From Hirudinaria manillensis (lineage: Eukaryota > Annelida > Clitellata > Hirudinida > Hirudinidae), in the NCBI GenBank assembly GCA_034509925.1, contig CM067530.1, positions 248,001 to 312,000 of the forward strand: a stretch of DNA of 64,000 bases, written 5' to 3'. The notes beneath the pieces are model-generated. The model ran no database searches. It was not told the origin of the DNA and worked only from the letters and a program-made list of their open reading frames with translations. How positions within the stretch are numbered: the stretch's first letter is position 1; each line of letters begins with the position of its first letter. This document shows positions 1 to 12,639 of the stretch, piece by piece. A program made the position numbers and the translations under genes.

Positions 1-1165
1 GTCTTTCAAATGTATATTCTGTCAACTCTCACTTAATTTTCCACATAAATTTTATATTAATGGAACTTCATAAAAAGAGACTGGTACATTTTCAATTGGA
101 CATCATGTTGCATCTCTAAAACATTCTTGGGACCCTTATTATGTTTGCCATGTGGAAATTTTGATAAATATATTTGTTTTCCTAAATACCTGTGAATTGA
201 TGAATGCAATCATGTTTGCCCAACTTTAACCAAGCATATTAACTGCAGCAATTAAAAATAACGAGTTCTAGTATTAGTACCAATTACAATAGCCACTCAA
301 GAGGACCTCCAAGCCTCAAGTACCAGTATTTGAAAAAGTACTGAAATACAACCTATAACTCACGAATACAAGTCTGCTAATCGCACAAAGGTGATTCCAT
401 ATTTTCCAAGTCAAGAAAGTTGAAAATTAGGAGTTGGCAAGCCTCTTCCGTAGCTTTAAACCATATTGGAAATTGTTCACAGCCAAGGAGGGCAGCTCCA
501 TTTCTAGGACCTCGAAACTCTCGCAGAGAGTCTGAAAAAAGCTGGATCATACAAACTTTAATAAAACCAACTGACGACAGATGTTTTAAGGTTATTGAAA
601 GTAAAGGAAATATTATTTTTTATTAAACCTTTTGTTCATAATCATAAGTTTAATCAATTCTTTACATATTTTTAAAAATCTGGTACATTCAGCAAGAATC
701 TCGCCTGCGTTAAAAATTGTTCTCGGGTTGTTTAAGAGATCTCCATTTGCTAAAGGATAGCCATGGATTGTATTTTGATAATTTAGCTCCAAATCGTAGA
801 AGAGAAAATTGTTTTCCATTCCATTCAATAAAGTCAAAATATTTTAAACATTATTAAGTGATGGAGGGATTTGTAAATATTTATTTATCATTTTTGTGGT
901 GGTAATAATGGCGTTCGTGGAGGGCAAAGTTGAATGCTTCTGTTGTAACGTGTTGCAGGTGGGCTGACGGTGAGTAGATAGAGGTGTTTGCTATAAGTTT
1001 ATTTCCTTGCTCATAGCCTGCATTCATTATGTTAGTAATTAGTTAAGCGAAATCATTTTAGAGACTTGATTCTTGAGGCTTGCATTTCTGCTCATTTTGT
1101 AACTAATAACGATCTTTATTTAGACAGAAATTGATTATAGTCACGACAGTTAAGATAAAGGAATC
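1..1165. other. Left flank and MTAP upstream region, no confident gene
   Basis: AT-rich, with no exon I can defend. A minus-strand open stretch (837 to 613, about 68 residues after its first in-frame ATG) has a protein-like composition but no clear acceptor or upstream exon, so it is left unassigned. Positions 315-341 carry one copy of a short dispersed repeat also found near 24.5 kb. A GT donor-like sequence follows position 970 (cggtgagtag) and could close an untranslated MTAP leader exon. Confidence 0.5.
315..341. repeat. Dispersed repeat copy
   Basis: Matches the near-palindromic core at 24490-24517 (ctcaagtaccagtatttgaa here) almost exactly. Two unlinked copies 24 kb apart point to an interspersed family. 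Element limits are unknown. Confidence 0.5.
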
Positions 1166-2990
1166 ATGAAGGTGAGGTTTTGAGGTTGATATCGAAGTCT
1201 ACTTTATAATTTAGCTACATCGTGTTCGTATTTGCAAAGATTGTGATTGGCATAATTGGAGGTTCTGGGCTAGATGATCCCGATATCCTCGAAAACAGGT
1301 CAGAGAAAACCGTGAAGACTCCTTTTGGGACGGTAAGGGACATTTTGGCGTTTTTAAAAAATTAACTTTTGGAACATTTGACTTAATGTATTTTATGAAA
1401 TTGACAATCACATAATTAAGTTGAAACCTAATACAAGCATGAATTATGACATGAATATACTTATTTATGAATATACATTATTTATTAATGTTTGTGTGTA
1501 ATAATAAACTAAAAGCAGATTTTTTAAAAATCCAGACTTGATAGTTTTTAAAAAGATTTTATGTTATTTAGCCTTCTGATAATCTCATAATTGGATATAT
1601 ATCAGGGATCCAGTGTGTCTTACTAGCAAGGTAAAACATATTGTCCCATGACATGACATAAGAATATACTAAGTTTTTAAAACAACAGACATGGAAGAAA
1701 CCACAACATAAATCCAACCAACATCAACTACAGAGCTAACATTTGGGCTTTGAAGCAAGAAGGCTGCAACTGTATCATTGTTGCCAGTGCTGTTGGATCT
1801 TTGCAAAAAAATATCTTGCCAGGAGATGTTGTCTTTCTTGACCAATTTATTGATAGGTTTGTATTGTTGCTACCGATGGTTGGAAATTTTTTGAAAAAAT
1901 AAATGATTAAGTATCGTTGCCTTTTTGTAGACTTTTTAGCCTTAATTTTTATGCAATACCATTGCCTTTATTGATTCAATTCATTTTTTGAATTATGATG
2001 TAACCAATGTTTAATTTTGAGTTTTTGTCCCACTGCCTCACCAAGAGTCATGCTGTAGGATAATTAATTAGCTCATTATCATAATCTTCAGGACAACAAA
2101 GAGGACAAGTACTTTTTATGATGGCTCTCCAGAATCATTTGAGGGTGTGTGCCACATACCAATGGCTCATCCATTTTCTTCTGAGCTCAATGAAGTTAGA
2201 GCTCACCTTGATTGTTATAACAAATCAATGCAAAGCCATTTGATCCTTCAGAGACACATATTATATTTTTTTACCAGAATTTTTTTTAAATGCAATTTGG
2301 AATTTTTCAGGTGTTGATATCAGTTGCAAAGGATTTGGGCATTGCAAACACTCACAAAGAGGGAGCTATTGTTGTTATTGAGGGTCCAAGATTCTCATCC
2401 AAAGCTGAAAGTAAAATATGGCAGTCTTATGGAGCATCAGTGGTCGGCATGACAACAGTACCTGAGGTGAATTGACATCACACTCTTAAATTGTAATTGA
2501 AAAAAAATCAAAACTCATGTAAATTGATTTAATTTATGTTATAGATTACTGACTTGTTATTGAAGTGTTAGTACTGATACTTGTAATGCTTACCCTTGTT
2601 AGGTTGTTTTGGCAAATGAGGCAGCTATCCCATATGCATCTGTGGCTTTGGTAACAGACATGGATTCGTGGCAGGATTCCGATCACGTACGTTAATTGGG
2701 GAAATATTTTTTGAGTTTTTAGATGGATATCGGTGTAAATAAATAAATCTATTCATTTCAGGTTGATGTTGAGGTTGTAATGAAGCAAATGAAAAAGAAT
2801 GCCGAGACATTCAAAACAATTCTTTTGGCATCGATCGCCAGACTTGGGACCCTCGATTGGCCAAAAATCCAAAAGAAATATGATGTGAGATCACAGAATA
2901 AATTTTGACCTGTCACTTTTATTTATTTATTTAATTAATTTAACTTGCTGAAAATATTTTCAGGACATTTTGAAGAGTTCAATCATGTGA
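1166..2990 (+). CDS. MTAP: S-methyl-5'-thioadenosine phosphorylase
   Basis: Methionine-salvage enzyme: cleaves methylthioadenosine with phosphate to adenine and methylthioribose-1-phosphate in the cytosol. Nine exons: 1166-1171, 1240-1332, 1572-1630, 1689-1856, 2092-2194, 2311-2466, 2603-2686, 2762-2884, 2964-2990. They sum to 272 residues in one frame (human about 283). Exon 1 codes only Met-Lys, and the frame is closed just upstream. Visible landmarks are [12 protein letters not shown] (phosphate/nucleoside loop; Ser replaces the human Thr), [26 protein letters not shown] and VTDMDSW, which holds the two Asp that select adenine. The donor after exon 5 (gaa|gttaga) is weak but needed to match the family. 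An AATAAA lies near 3053. The next gene on the same strand is THUMPD3. Identity is secure. Confidence 0.95.
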
Positions 2991-4975
2991 ATTGTGCATC
3001 CAGATTTATAATATTTAGTAATAGTCCATAATTAGGCTAATTCTGGCTTTCAAATAAAACCCTAAATATCCAAAATCTTAATTGGCTTCTTTCAAGCTTG
3101 GGAGATATGATATGGATATAATACCCTTTCCATCTAAGAGTATTTTTGGTGTGACATGGGAGTGTAGCAAATTTCATGTTGTGTTGGGGGGCTAATACCT
3201 GGAACACCTGGAGCAATGATTCCCAAATTGAACCATTGGGAAGGGGGTTATGTTGGATTTCTGAATTTGCCTTAACAATATCTCACGAATTTTACTTGGC
3301 ATGTACCATAACCATGTTGATGTCATCGGCTGGCTTAGCTTATCTATTGTTTGCTCTTAATCCCTAGGTGTCCAAAGTAAAAAAGACTTTCAGCCAAAGG
3401 GCCAAGCGTAGCCCAAAACATTTGTTGTTACAGGGTCTCTACCGAAGTGATTGTCAGTTATTAAAGCTTCCTTTCCAAAACCAAAGAAGTTCTGAATTGT
3501 TAATGGTTTCAAAAACATGTTTCATGTTGAAGGTGTTAAGTTTTTGAAGTATCTTGATTTCTAGGCTTTCTTATCACTAGTGGCTCTAACTTCTTTCTTG
3601 AGCTTCTGTCAGCATTAATGCCCACAGTCTGCTTTGCATCACTAACTATTTTTTGAACATCCTTCATATCATCTTTCAATTCTGCCACATTTTCTTTAAG
3701 CAAGTCTGACCATCTCTTGTTTATTTCTTTCTCGACTGCAGCTGGAGTTTTTAGTTTTTAACTTTTGTGTTCAATTGTTCAAATCCTTTAATTCATTTTG
3801 CTTCTTTTTCTAAGTTTGTGATTACGAAATAAAATTTCAGGGTAAGTTAATTGAATTCAGGGCTTGTAATTTCTAGTCTTGTCTTTCATTCTGTCAATTG
3901 TTCATTCAATTTATTTCCTTTTTCTTTTCTTTTACTGATTATTTTTTTTACCTCAAGTGTCAAATCATATTTACTTAAAACTATCTATTTAGAAATTCGA
4001 TTTGATCGAAAGTCTTTACAATAACATCGTTGTTATAATAACACACGATATTATTTTTTAATTAATGAAATTATATTTTCGACTCGGGGAGTCCAATTAT
4101 TGAGAACAAGTCCTGAATAATTAGAAAGGCGCGGAGTACCTTATTATTGAATTGGATTTCGCTTGGTTTTGTTTATTTACAAATTTTTGGACGATATTTG
4201 ACGGTCGCACGTTGTCTACATATTCGTTAATCAGGTGAGCTTTTTTTTATAATTATATATTGAGACGTTTGGTTACTGCTAATTAGGCAACGATAATAAA
4301 ACACTGGTGCTTACTTCCACTTGTTCTGATTGAATCTACAGACCTCAGAAGCACGTAACTATTGATTGACATGGAAATATCATACTATTCAATGTAGTTA
4401 TACATTGAGGGGGTTGCCATTTTAGGATAACTTCCAAAATGTTGGACTGATCAAAACCAGATTTGGTATTACATTATAAATTATGAGTTTACTTGTGCCA
4501 AATTTTTTGTTAATGTGGTAACTAAACAAATATGCTCCATAGTGTTCTTCATTGATTTATGCAATTTTGGGGTTTCCAGTGTTTTGTTAAATTCTCACAA
4601 AATATTTATTTCTGTACATGTAAATGTAATGTATTTTACTATATCCTGTAAAAAAAATGGTTTACTTAATTCCACTACATGGAATGATGCTATCAAAATA
4701 TACACCTGTCCTATCTTTATGACATGCACTGTATCTATATAATTAACATATATCCATTCTGAATTCTGACACATATACATGGATCTGCATCTTTCACTTT
4801 GAATCCAAGGCTGAAAAGGAATTTGCCAAAGCATCTATTCTATCAACATAGTGCTTGTTTTAGAACACTTATGTTTCAGGGCATTTTTATAATAATGTAA
4901 TAAGTTTTGTTTTTGAAAGTTTGAGATGATGATATTTATCATTTTGTGTACAAAAATATTGCAGAACAATTTTCT
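2991..4975. other. Intergenic; remnant retroelement ORF and probable THUMPD3 leader
   Basis: Mostly AT-rich spacer. It holds a decayed minus-strand reading frame (3535-3757, listed separately). A GC-richer patch at about 4080-4234 ends in a donor (tcag|gtgagc). With the acceptor at 4964 (ttgcag), this would form a 5'-untranslated exon of THUMPD3, an inference from splice-site spacing only. I see nothing else. Confidence 0.4.
3535..3757 (-). pseudogene. Possible LINE ORF1 / coiled-coil remnant
   Basis: The minus strand is open for about 73 codons between stops. The peptide is charged and coiled-coil-like, with NKRWSDLL, VAELKDDMKDVQKI and a basic DRSSRKKLE segment. The order Trp-rich start, VQK heptads, then DR.xR followed by a short beta-like segment recalls the N-terminal ORF1-type proteins of animal non-LTR retrotransposons. 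No start codon, flanking exon or continuation was found. The family assignment is a weak inference; it may be an orphan frame. Confidence 0.3.
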
Positions 4976-6689
4976 ATGTCGTCTCAAGAGAATCAAATGT
5001 TTGAAATTGAAGCAACGGTTGTATCTGGATTGGAGAAGGTTGCAAAGGATGAAGTTGAAAAGGTGTTGAAAGCTCAAATTTATGAGGTGAAGCAAGGTCG
5101 GATCAATTTCCTGTTGCAAAACATGAAAGAGGTGCGGTTTGAAGAAGCGGTTTTTATATTTTGAGTATTTTGGTCATGTATTGTTTGTTCCAAGAATTAG
5201 ATTGATTATTCAAGATCTAATCTTATAGAAGCTGATGAGTTCTATATGCATCTTTGTTTTAAGGCACTGAAACTCAGAAGTGTGGATAATATGCATTTAA
5301 TTATACATAGATGCCAGGACACCAAATTTTCACAAGACTCGGTTTGAGACTTTATTCATTTTTTTATTCTTTTTTATGCTTTATGCTCTATTTTTTTTTA
5401 TTATCAGGAAGAATGTATGAAGATTTTGAAAGATCTAGTAAAGGAAATTGACTGGAAAGAAGCATTAAAGATATGGAGAAACTTTGTTTCAGAAGACAAC
5501 CCAAATGAAATGGACGATAGCCCTTCTTATAGAGTGACGTGCAAGAGATTCGGGGATCATTGTTTCGAATCTCCTCATGCGGCTATTCATTTTGGTGGAG
5601 CTGTAAACGATCATGTCGGATGGAGAGTTGATCTTACCAAATTTGATGTGGAGGTGATGCTAATGATCATTCACAATGAAGTGAAGGTGGGCATTGCACT
5701 AACTAAAGAAAGCCTGCATAAGCGTAACATTGTGAACTTTGGTCAAACAACGCTCAAGCCAACCATTGCTCATGGAATTCTATGGTTGTGTTTTTATTTT
5801 TCATTTCTCAATATATAATAAAATTAAATTAAGTGGCACTTAATAGGCACTGCCAAATTGAACCTGGGGATATTGTGTGTGATCCATTGTGTGGCTCTGG
5901 AAGCATTCCTTTAGAGGTACATTTATTTTGAAAAGGATTTCTTTACGTGCTCCGAACTTAATCCCATCCATGCAGAGTGCTGCTTCTTGCCCTGGTACTT
6001 TTAATCTTTGTGGAGATATTAGTTCTAGATTGGTCGACAGAACGCTCGACAATTGGAAAAGCTTCGTCGAGAAGGGAAAGGGAAGGTTTGAATAGTTGAA
6101 AAATTCATTATTACATTGCAATTTAATAAATGTTATTTTAAGAAATTCGCAAGGAGTTGACATATTGAGGTGGAACTCGTGTCACCTCCCACTAAAAGAT
6201 AATTCTGTAGATGTTATCGTCTCAGATCTTGTAAGTCGAGCATTGATTCAAACTTATATAATTATGGCATCGAGTTGATTTCATTTTCTTTTGTTTTTCA
6301 AATGAAGCCATTTGGGAAAAGGTAAGTATTTGTTCAAACATGCAACTATAGACCCAGCATTATATAACTAAATTATTTTAGAGTTGGCTCAAAAAAAGAT
6401 AATTGGAGTTTGTATCCAAAAATTTTGAGTGAATTTGCAAGGGTGACCAGGATGTCTTCAGGAAGAGCATGTCTTTTAACCCAAGACAAAAAATGTATTA
6501 TCAAGGTAAAGGTGTTGTGAATTGCATTCTTTATCTTTGTTACACATAGGAGATGTTTAACAGAGTCTTCAAAAGGTCAGTTCTTTCTGGAAAAGAGGAC
6601 CCACGACTGTCATCAACATCGGAGGCCTCACTGCCTATTTGTATGTTTTACACCGTACACCGTCAGAATTTCAAGTGCCAACCTCATAG
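4976..6689 (+). CDS. THUMPD3: THUMP-domain tRNA guanosine-N2 methyltransferase
   Basis: Homologue of THUMPD3/Trm14. In vertebrates THUMPD3 with TRMT112 makes m2G at position 6 (and 7) of tRNAs. Nine exons: 4976-5131, 5264-5341, 5408-5784, 5847-5916, 5976-6085, 6143-6230, 6308-6321 (14 nt), 6382-6505, 6564-6689. Total 380 residues, shorter than human (about 507) because the linker before the catalytic domain is reduced. The N-terminal half is the THUMP domain. The methyltransferase half shows FGQTTLKPTIAHGILW, CDPLCGSGSIPLE (SAM-binding motif I) and SDLPFGKR (catalytic motif IV), which spans two introns. The C-terminus INIGGLTAYLYVL matches the family. Start: first ATG after an acceptor at 4964. 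Confidence 0.93.
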
Positions 6690-6978
6690 ATGAACCCCTT
6701 AGTACATTTCTTAAGTTAGTTTATTATATTAAAAGAGTCGAAATCCAGACCTGAGCTTTTGAAAGTGTTTTATTAGAAGTCTATCTAGATGAGCTTGTTT
6801 CGACCAAACACGATTTATTGGTTATCACAGTTGCTATTCGAAACAGTTGCTATCGTTGTACCAGTATTGAGCCCGTAGAAAGACAAACATTTCAAGTAAT
6901 GTTTGCAACAAATTTTCGGGAAAAACTGAGCAAAGACTCGAATCGCGATGACTCGCAAATCGTCACTTGTCAAGTGAC
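6690..6978. other. Convergent intergenic gap
   Basis: Short spacer between the THUMPD3 stop and the stop of the minus-strand cysteine-rich gene, so the two genes converge. The plus-strand open frame here (6818-7066) is a shadow of the opposite-strand exon. Confidence 0.6.
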
Positions 6979-8640
6979 TCAACGCGTCACAAGAACCACG
7001 TACACAATGAAAGGCAAATGCGCGAGATGTGGTTTACTGGTGGAAGAGGGAGTGGGTACAAAGTAAAATTCAGTCACTTCCGGCGGAAGGGTGCATTTAC
7101 TAGTGACGGTGCCATGTGACTGGTGAACAATGGGCTCGATATACGTCTGTCTAAATTCTTCTGACCCATCTTCGCCGCAGTGGTTGCTGATTCTGTTTCT
7201 CATGATGTTCAGGAAGCAACGCATTATACTCGTTACGATCCTTCCAAAAAAAAAGAAAAAAACCATTTTGAATAAGAAATTTTACTCCATCATTTGCCTA
7301 CCTGCAAGCGTGGCTGTATTGCCGCTCCAGAATGTAAGATCGGAATTTGGAGTCGAAGGCTTCGGAGCAGGTTTGAGTAGAGATGAATTCTTTCAGGAAG
7401 CAGCTCGTCATGGGCTCTAACTCTGAAAATTAATCAAACTTTTGGAGACCATTAGCTGAGATCCTAGGTAGTGATTTCATTAGTTTTGCGTATTTTTAAC
7501 TCCTTTAAACGCAGACGAGGAGGACATCGGATTTAGGATGGTTATTACGGGAATGCAAACATATTCTATTTTGCCTGTCAGCTACGAAAGTTAAAGTCTA
7601 ATTTCCAGAGATGGAAAATATAAAGCCTTTAGGGTAAATGTGGGGACCCAGGACCGAATTTTTTTTGAGCGTTTTTAATTGTTCATTTTGGGTAAATCAC
7701 GCTTTCAAAGGCACCCGTAATTTTTAGAATATAAAAAATCTTAAAATTCACTTGAATTAAATGTTAAATAAGTGTAACAATATTGGGCTTCTGTCAAAAT
7801 TTTACCGCTTCGGCGAACACTAGTCTAGCTTTCAATATGCGATCCCTCCATCAAATCCTTCTTGCCTTTCAAATCCTCAAGAGGTCTTGCGGGGACTTCT
7901 TAATCGAAGTTATTGATTTTTAGACTTATCCGTGTCTAACTATGAATATTATTTTATGTAATAAGTATCTGTGTAAAGTTTTGGAGGAAAGGTCATTCTC
8001 AGAGGATTTAACCCTATCAATTTTTGGTCTAGCAGGAAAAGTTACACGAATCAGGTTATTGTTTATAGGAGGTCCTTTGAGCTTTTCCTACATGCTGCTT
8101 AAAATGTATTTGAAATAGAAATTAATGTAAAAAGAGATTTGAATCTAACCTCTCGGGGACCTGCTGGCACAAGGTGACGAGTATACATAGTACCTCGATA
8201 GGTGAGACTTAATTACATCCATGGCTGTGTTGTCTGACTTGCAACTGTGGATGAGTTTTTGATAGCAAGCCTTGGTGGATTCCCATGCCCTAGAATAAAA
8301 TTTGAAAAAATGATTATCTTCTAAGTAGAGCTTCAGAGTGGGTACTTTTAAAATGCAATTAATAAAGAAAAGTCTTACATGCAGGTTTTGTTAATTTTAT
8401 GTGAGTTGAAGCTATCGCCGTGTTGGAGGTGATGAACAAGATGTTTTGAACAATCTCTCGATGGTTCGTCCCAATATGCCTCTGGACAATGGGATTCAGC
8501 GAGTTTTGAGCATTTAACTGAAATTAATTATAAAATGCTACGTTAATTAGAAACTTTGATTCGACATGAAAGTCATATTACTCACCAGATATTGCGGCCA
8601 TTCCGAGTAGTAGAAGACTACATTTCAAAACGATAAGCAT
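6979..8640 (-). CDS. Secreted cysteine-rich protein, family not recognised
   Basis: Five exons on the minus strand: 8640-8586, 8517-8379, 8289-8150, 7422-7302, 7240-6979. All splice phases agree (1, 2, 1, 2), giving 238 residues. The N-terminus (MLIVLKCSLLLLGMAAISG) is a classical signal peptide. The mature chain has about 13 Cys, spaced as pairs in short helical segments (for example KACYQKLIHSC, TSCFLKEF, IMRCFLNIM, NRISNHC). This suggests an all-helical disulfide-bonded extracellular fold. The last 35 residues lack Cys and end in a hydrophobic stretch (LPFIVYVVLV). The layout resembles invertebrate secreted or haemolymph cysteine-rich proteins, but I recognise no family. The 727-bp intron between exons 3 and 4 could hide a further phase-1 exon; translation past 8150 would otherwise stop at once. 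Confidence 0.7.
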
Positions 8641-9805
8641 TTTAACATCATATTCGATCTTTCGTTTGTGTCAACCATGCTTTTAATATTCAGTTTGAAT
8701 CGTTCAAATGCATTCCTTCCACGACCTATGAAATTTACCTCTGCACACGTGAAATTATAAAATCACATATCTCGAATATTTGTAATCGGAAAATCTTCAA
8801 TTTCATTTGACTACGAAGTGTGCTTCCTTGAATTTCTTGACAAATTAGATACTATTTTGATTCCATACACTGCTATATGCTAATTAAATGCTGGGAAATA
8901 ACAAGCATGCGCATAAGACGATGGAAGCCCAGGCAGCATTAGCAACCACCCGAAGCTCCTGAGGAGGCCATCACAGGACAGACTGCATGCTCCCCTCAGC
9001 CTTATTGACGTGCATATTAACGCTTGTTTATGCGAGCGTTTCGTGCATTATTATAGTCCACATCTCTCTGCTCGTCACAAACTGCTAAGATTAATGATCT
9101 GACATTCTTTTCGCTTCTAAATCTACTCCCCCCTCTCTTTTCAACAGCCAAATAGCCCCATTGCTGGCAGCAGGATCAGGCGAGCAACGCGACGCTTGTG
9201 GCGTCGCCACAAATTAGTTCGATATCATTGCAGTAACATCCTAAAGTGTCTCTCAGGATTTTATTACGGTATTTGGAGACTCCACTCATTTTTCAGTGAT
9301 TTTGGCCTGACCCCCAGCGTTTGAAATCGCATTAAGTATTTACGTATAAGTAGCAACTGCACCGCCCCGGAAGCCAAGAAATTCAAATCAAGAAATGTAA
9401 ATCGTTGGCCCGAAAGAACGATGAATACAACAGCTCGTAATAACCCACGAAGCTTCTAAACCGATCAACACAAAGAATTTTCAAATTGAGGCTGCAGAAC
9501 CAGGGGCGAACAACTAAGTGCAACATCTTTGACCTTCTTTAACCACGCAACCATCGAAACCTATCGCAGGAACTGATCTGACAAAACTATTATATTGTAA
9601 CACGCACAAGCAGAAATTAAGAAAGTCTTCGCCCATGAATCCGCAAAAATATAAATATAATAAACGCAAAAATATCATATTTGCAATTATATTAAAACAA
9701 ATGCACAGGTTCTTCACCCGCCTCTGTATTTCTGCAACCACAAACAACACTTTAAGAAACTAACTCAAGAACCATTCCAATTGATTTATTATCTAAAGAT
9801 GTTTG
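8641..9805. other. Intergenic; promoter side of the cysteine-rich gene
   Basis: No exon seen. Composition is mixed; 8880-9250 is GC-richer and includes a 13-bp self-complementary run (gtggcgtcgccac) near 9200. The minus-strand open frame at 9514-9750 shows no coding pattern. Confidence 0.5.
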
Positions 9806-12206
9806 TCAACAATCTGCAAGTCTTGAAATGAGGTTACAGTAGATGTCGATGCCACGGAGAAATGTTTTCTCGTTTAAGTATTCATTGTGATCATGAAGTA
9901 ACTGCTTTGTTCTATTAATAGGAGAAAATCCAATTGCAGGAATTCCGGCCTGAAATTAATTAAAACATTAGTGAAATTCCATGCACTTTGTTATGCATAA
10001 CTATAACCAGCCTTTCTTATGTAGCGACTGTCGGTAGCACCGGGAAAGATCTCAAGATCGACTGTCAAATCCCTTCAAGATCGGTTTAGTTATATGTCAG
10101 ATAGGGATAATTAGATACAAAAGAACAACCCACTGTTCAATGAAAGAGGTGTTCAGAACTTTCCAAAATAAGTTTTCATCTGAAATGTCAGTTTTCTGTT
10201 GAGTATCAGATTTCTAAAAAAAATAAATGTTATAAATTTTCTTTTAATGGTATAAAGAGCAGTAAATTTGAGTAAGAAAATCAGTAGAATGTAATTACTT
10301 GAAGAAAGTTAATCTCCACTCCATCACCAGCCTGGCAAATCCATTGTCTCATTTCCTCCTCAAATTTCTGAAGGTCAACAGTTGGGGGAAGTCTTATATC
10401 AAAAACTGAAATAAAAAATATAACTAAACTATCACATTCAAAAATTTAAGCTTTATTAGTAGCTCTCACAAGCTCTGAAGCAATCAGGAATGACATTAGG
10501 TTGTACTCCTCCCTAGGATTTAAAATTGACATTTAGAATTAATTGAAACAAGTCAACAAAGAAACATTTTACTTGGATCATCGTCAAATTAATAGTTGTG
10601 ACTTCACCAATTTTCAGGCCATTTGATTCCTTCCTGGAAGAAATAATGATTCAAATAACTCTTTTTTGTTCCACACGAAAATGGATCAAGCCATTTGATG
10701 ACTCACCTTTTTTCTTCGGAATCCTTGAATGTTAGGAACGAGTTGATAACACACCTCTAGGCAAAAAAACAGTGTCAGTTAATTAACATAATTATATTGC
10801 AATGGAATGAAATTAAATGTTGTGTTCTCATATGTCAGTAACAGTAATAGTTGCAGTGTGTCATGTTTTAAATCCATGTTGCAACATCAGAGAGGAGTGG
10901 TATAAAAGCACCAACAAACATTTCTTAGTTGTCTACAAATATGTTTAATTAAAGTAAAAGAAAAAATGAGGTACAAAAGGCATACCTAGTCACAAAAAAA
11001 TAATTCCATCATGCATCCCTTAAGTCTTACCAATTTTTCAGCAGCATTATTCTTGATGAACATGGATCCGTGACCAGGATCTCCAGGACAAACGACTTCA
11101 ATCCCTACCAACATCAAGTCATGATTGATCACTGATTACTCATTAACTGATTACAAATTAAGAAATAACCTACACCATGGAGATCGTTCAGCATAATATG
11201 CTTTAAAAGAATCTGTCTCACTAGGCAGTCCTGCAAACATTTTTTAAATGCAAAGTTGCTCTACAGGCCTGCGTCACCATGAAATTCAAACCTTCATCCA
11301 AAGAAAATCCAACATTGAGCTCTTTGAACTCATCTGAAGCCACAAAACATTCCATTCCATCAGCCCCACCAATCTCTTCATCTTCAAGGAACAAATGCAA
11401 CAAAAATGCAGATGTAATTACATATTCACAAGTCATAAGCAACATATTATTACCTGGCACAAACAACAAGTGAACTGTCCTCTTAAATCTTTTGCCATTT
11501 AAATTAAGTCTCCTCATGGCTTCAATATATCTGGAAATAAAATTAAGTAATAATAATAATAGCAATAATAGGTATCATAAGCTATATTTCCAACTGTATG
11601 CCTATGGATTTCATATCTTGGGTTCCCCTGGCAATAATATCTCCATTGGAATCCATGTAAGCTTCAAAGGGATCACATTTCCAATGCTCCTGAATTGCCA
11701 TAATACATGTCAGAGACATAGTAAGAGACAACAAATTGTAGCTGCTAAAACTCAAACTATGACAATGACACCATTATGAACAACAATTCTATGAATATGA
11801 AGATCGTGAAACGAATTTTACCTTAAATGCTGGCACAACATCAACGTGAGAATTGAGGAGTACTGATGGCAGAGTAGGGTTGGAACCAAAACATGTCATC
11901 AGAATGATTGGTTTTCCAGGAATAAACTAAATAAACAGTCAATCCTTTAAAAATGACCCAAATTTAAATAGAATTACAATATGAACTAATTAGCCTGACC
12001 TCATATTTCTTACACGGTAGTCTGAGTTCTTGAGCCAGTTTGAACAGAAATGTGGTCGCTTCATCTGTTTTGATACAATTAGATAAGAAATATCGCTACA
12101 AAAATTTACATAATACTGCACCGTAATTTGGAGTAGGATGCACAGTTTTTATTTGCAAGTACTTTCTGAAGTTGTCGACTGCAAGCGAATCAAGATCAAC
12201 CGTCAT
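9806..12206 (-). CDS. ACY1: Aminoacylase-1 (N-acyl-L-amino acid amidohydrolase, M20)
   Basis: Zinc metallopeptidase-family enzyme that removes acyl groups from N-acylated amino acids in the cytosol. Fifteen exons, from 12206-12122 down to 9949-9806, sum to 397 residues (human 408). The M20 landmarks are all present: [10 protein letters not shown] (first zinc His), ARGTQDMK (bridging Asp), DEEIGG (general base and zinc Glu), FSLDEG, a PGHGS motif in the dimerisation lid, [10 protein letters not shown], and LHDHNE (last zinc His). So the enzyme looks active. Exon ends keep the frame throughout. The intron after exon 14 (10012/10011) appears to start with GC rather than GT (see findings). Start: first ATG, followed by the family N-terminus [10 protein letters not shown]. 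Confidence 0.95.
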
Positions 12207-12639
12207 ACTGTTAAGGAAAGTTGAACGACTGTGTCAAACCTCTGTCATTGAACTTTAAACTGTGAAGATCAAGGCAAGATAAAACTTTTGTTGTTATCCG
12301 AAAAAAAATTTGTGATTTCTACGTTAAACAAGTCCAGTTAAGCCTGGGTACTTTAATATAAAAATTTGCTATTCGAAAAAACACTTAAATTTGTCTAAAG
12401 TCCAAAAAGGTGGTGTAAAATTATGACGAAATACTTCCACTTTGTTGCATGTAAAATTACTGAAATTTGTTCGTATTTCGTTACAAATAAAACTAAGCCG
12501 ACTGTAGTAAGTTAACGTTGCCTTTGGGATATTGAGTTTTATTACTCGAGTAAAAATACCTCAAAAAATAAATTTACTTAAAAAAAGATAGGAGTATTTA
12601 TTTAACATGTACTCAATTCAAAGTGGGGGCGCGAAGATA
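12207..12639. other. ACY1 upstream spacer
   Basis: AT-rich region between the ACY1 start and the retroelement remnant. I see no gene or repeat in it. Confidence 0.5.

Noticed and set aside
420..626. Plus-strand open frame of 68 codons (and the 613-837 minus-strand frame)
   Set aside because: The plus frame uses a non-ATG start and shows no splice sites. The minus frame is more protein-like but has no acceptor or upstream exon I can place.
3176..3367. Plus-strand frame of 63 codons after MTAP
   Set aside because: No splice sites or recognisable domain; hydrophobic composition expected from T-rich DNA.
6818..7420. Plus-strand frames opposite the cysteine-rich gene
   Set aside because: They are antisense shadows of exons 4 and 5 of the minus-strand gene, whose phases and signal peptide are far better supported.
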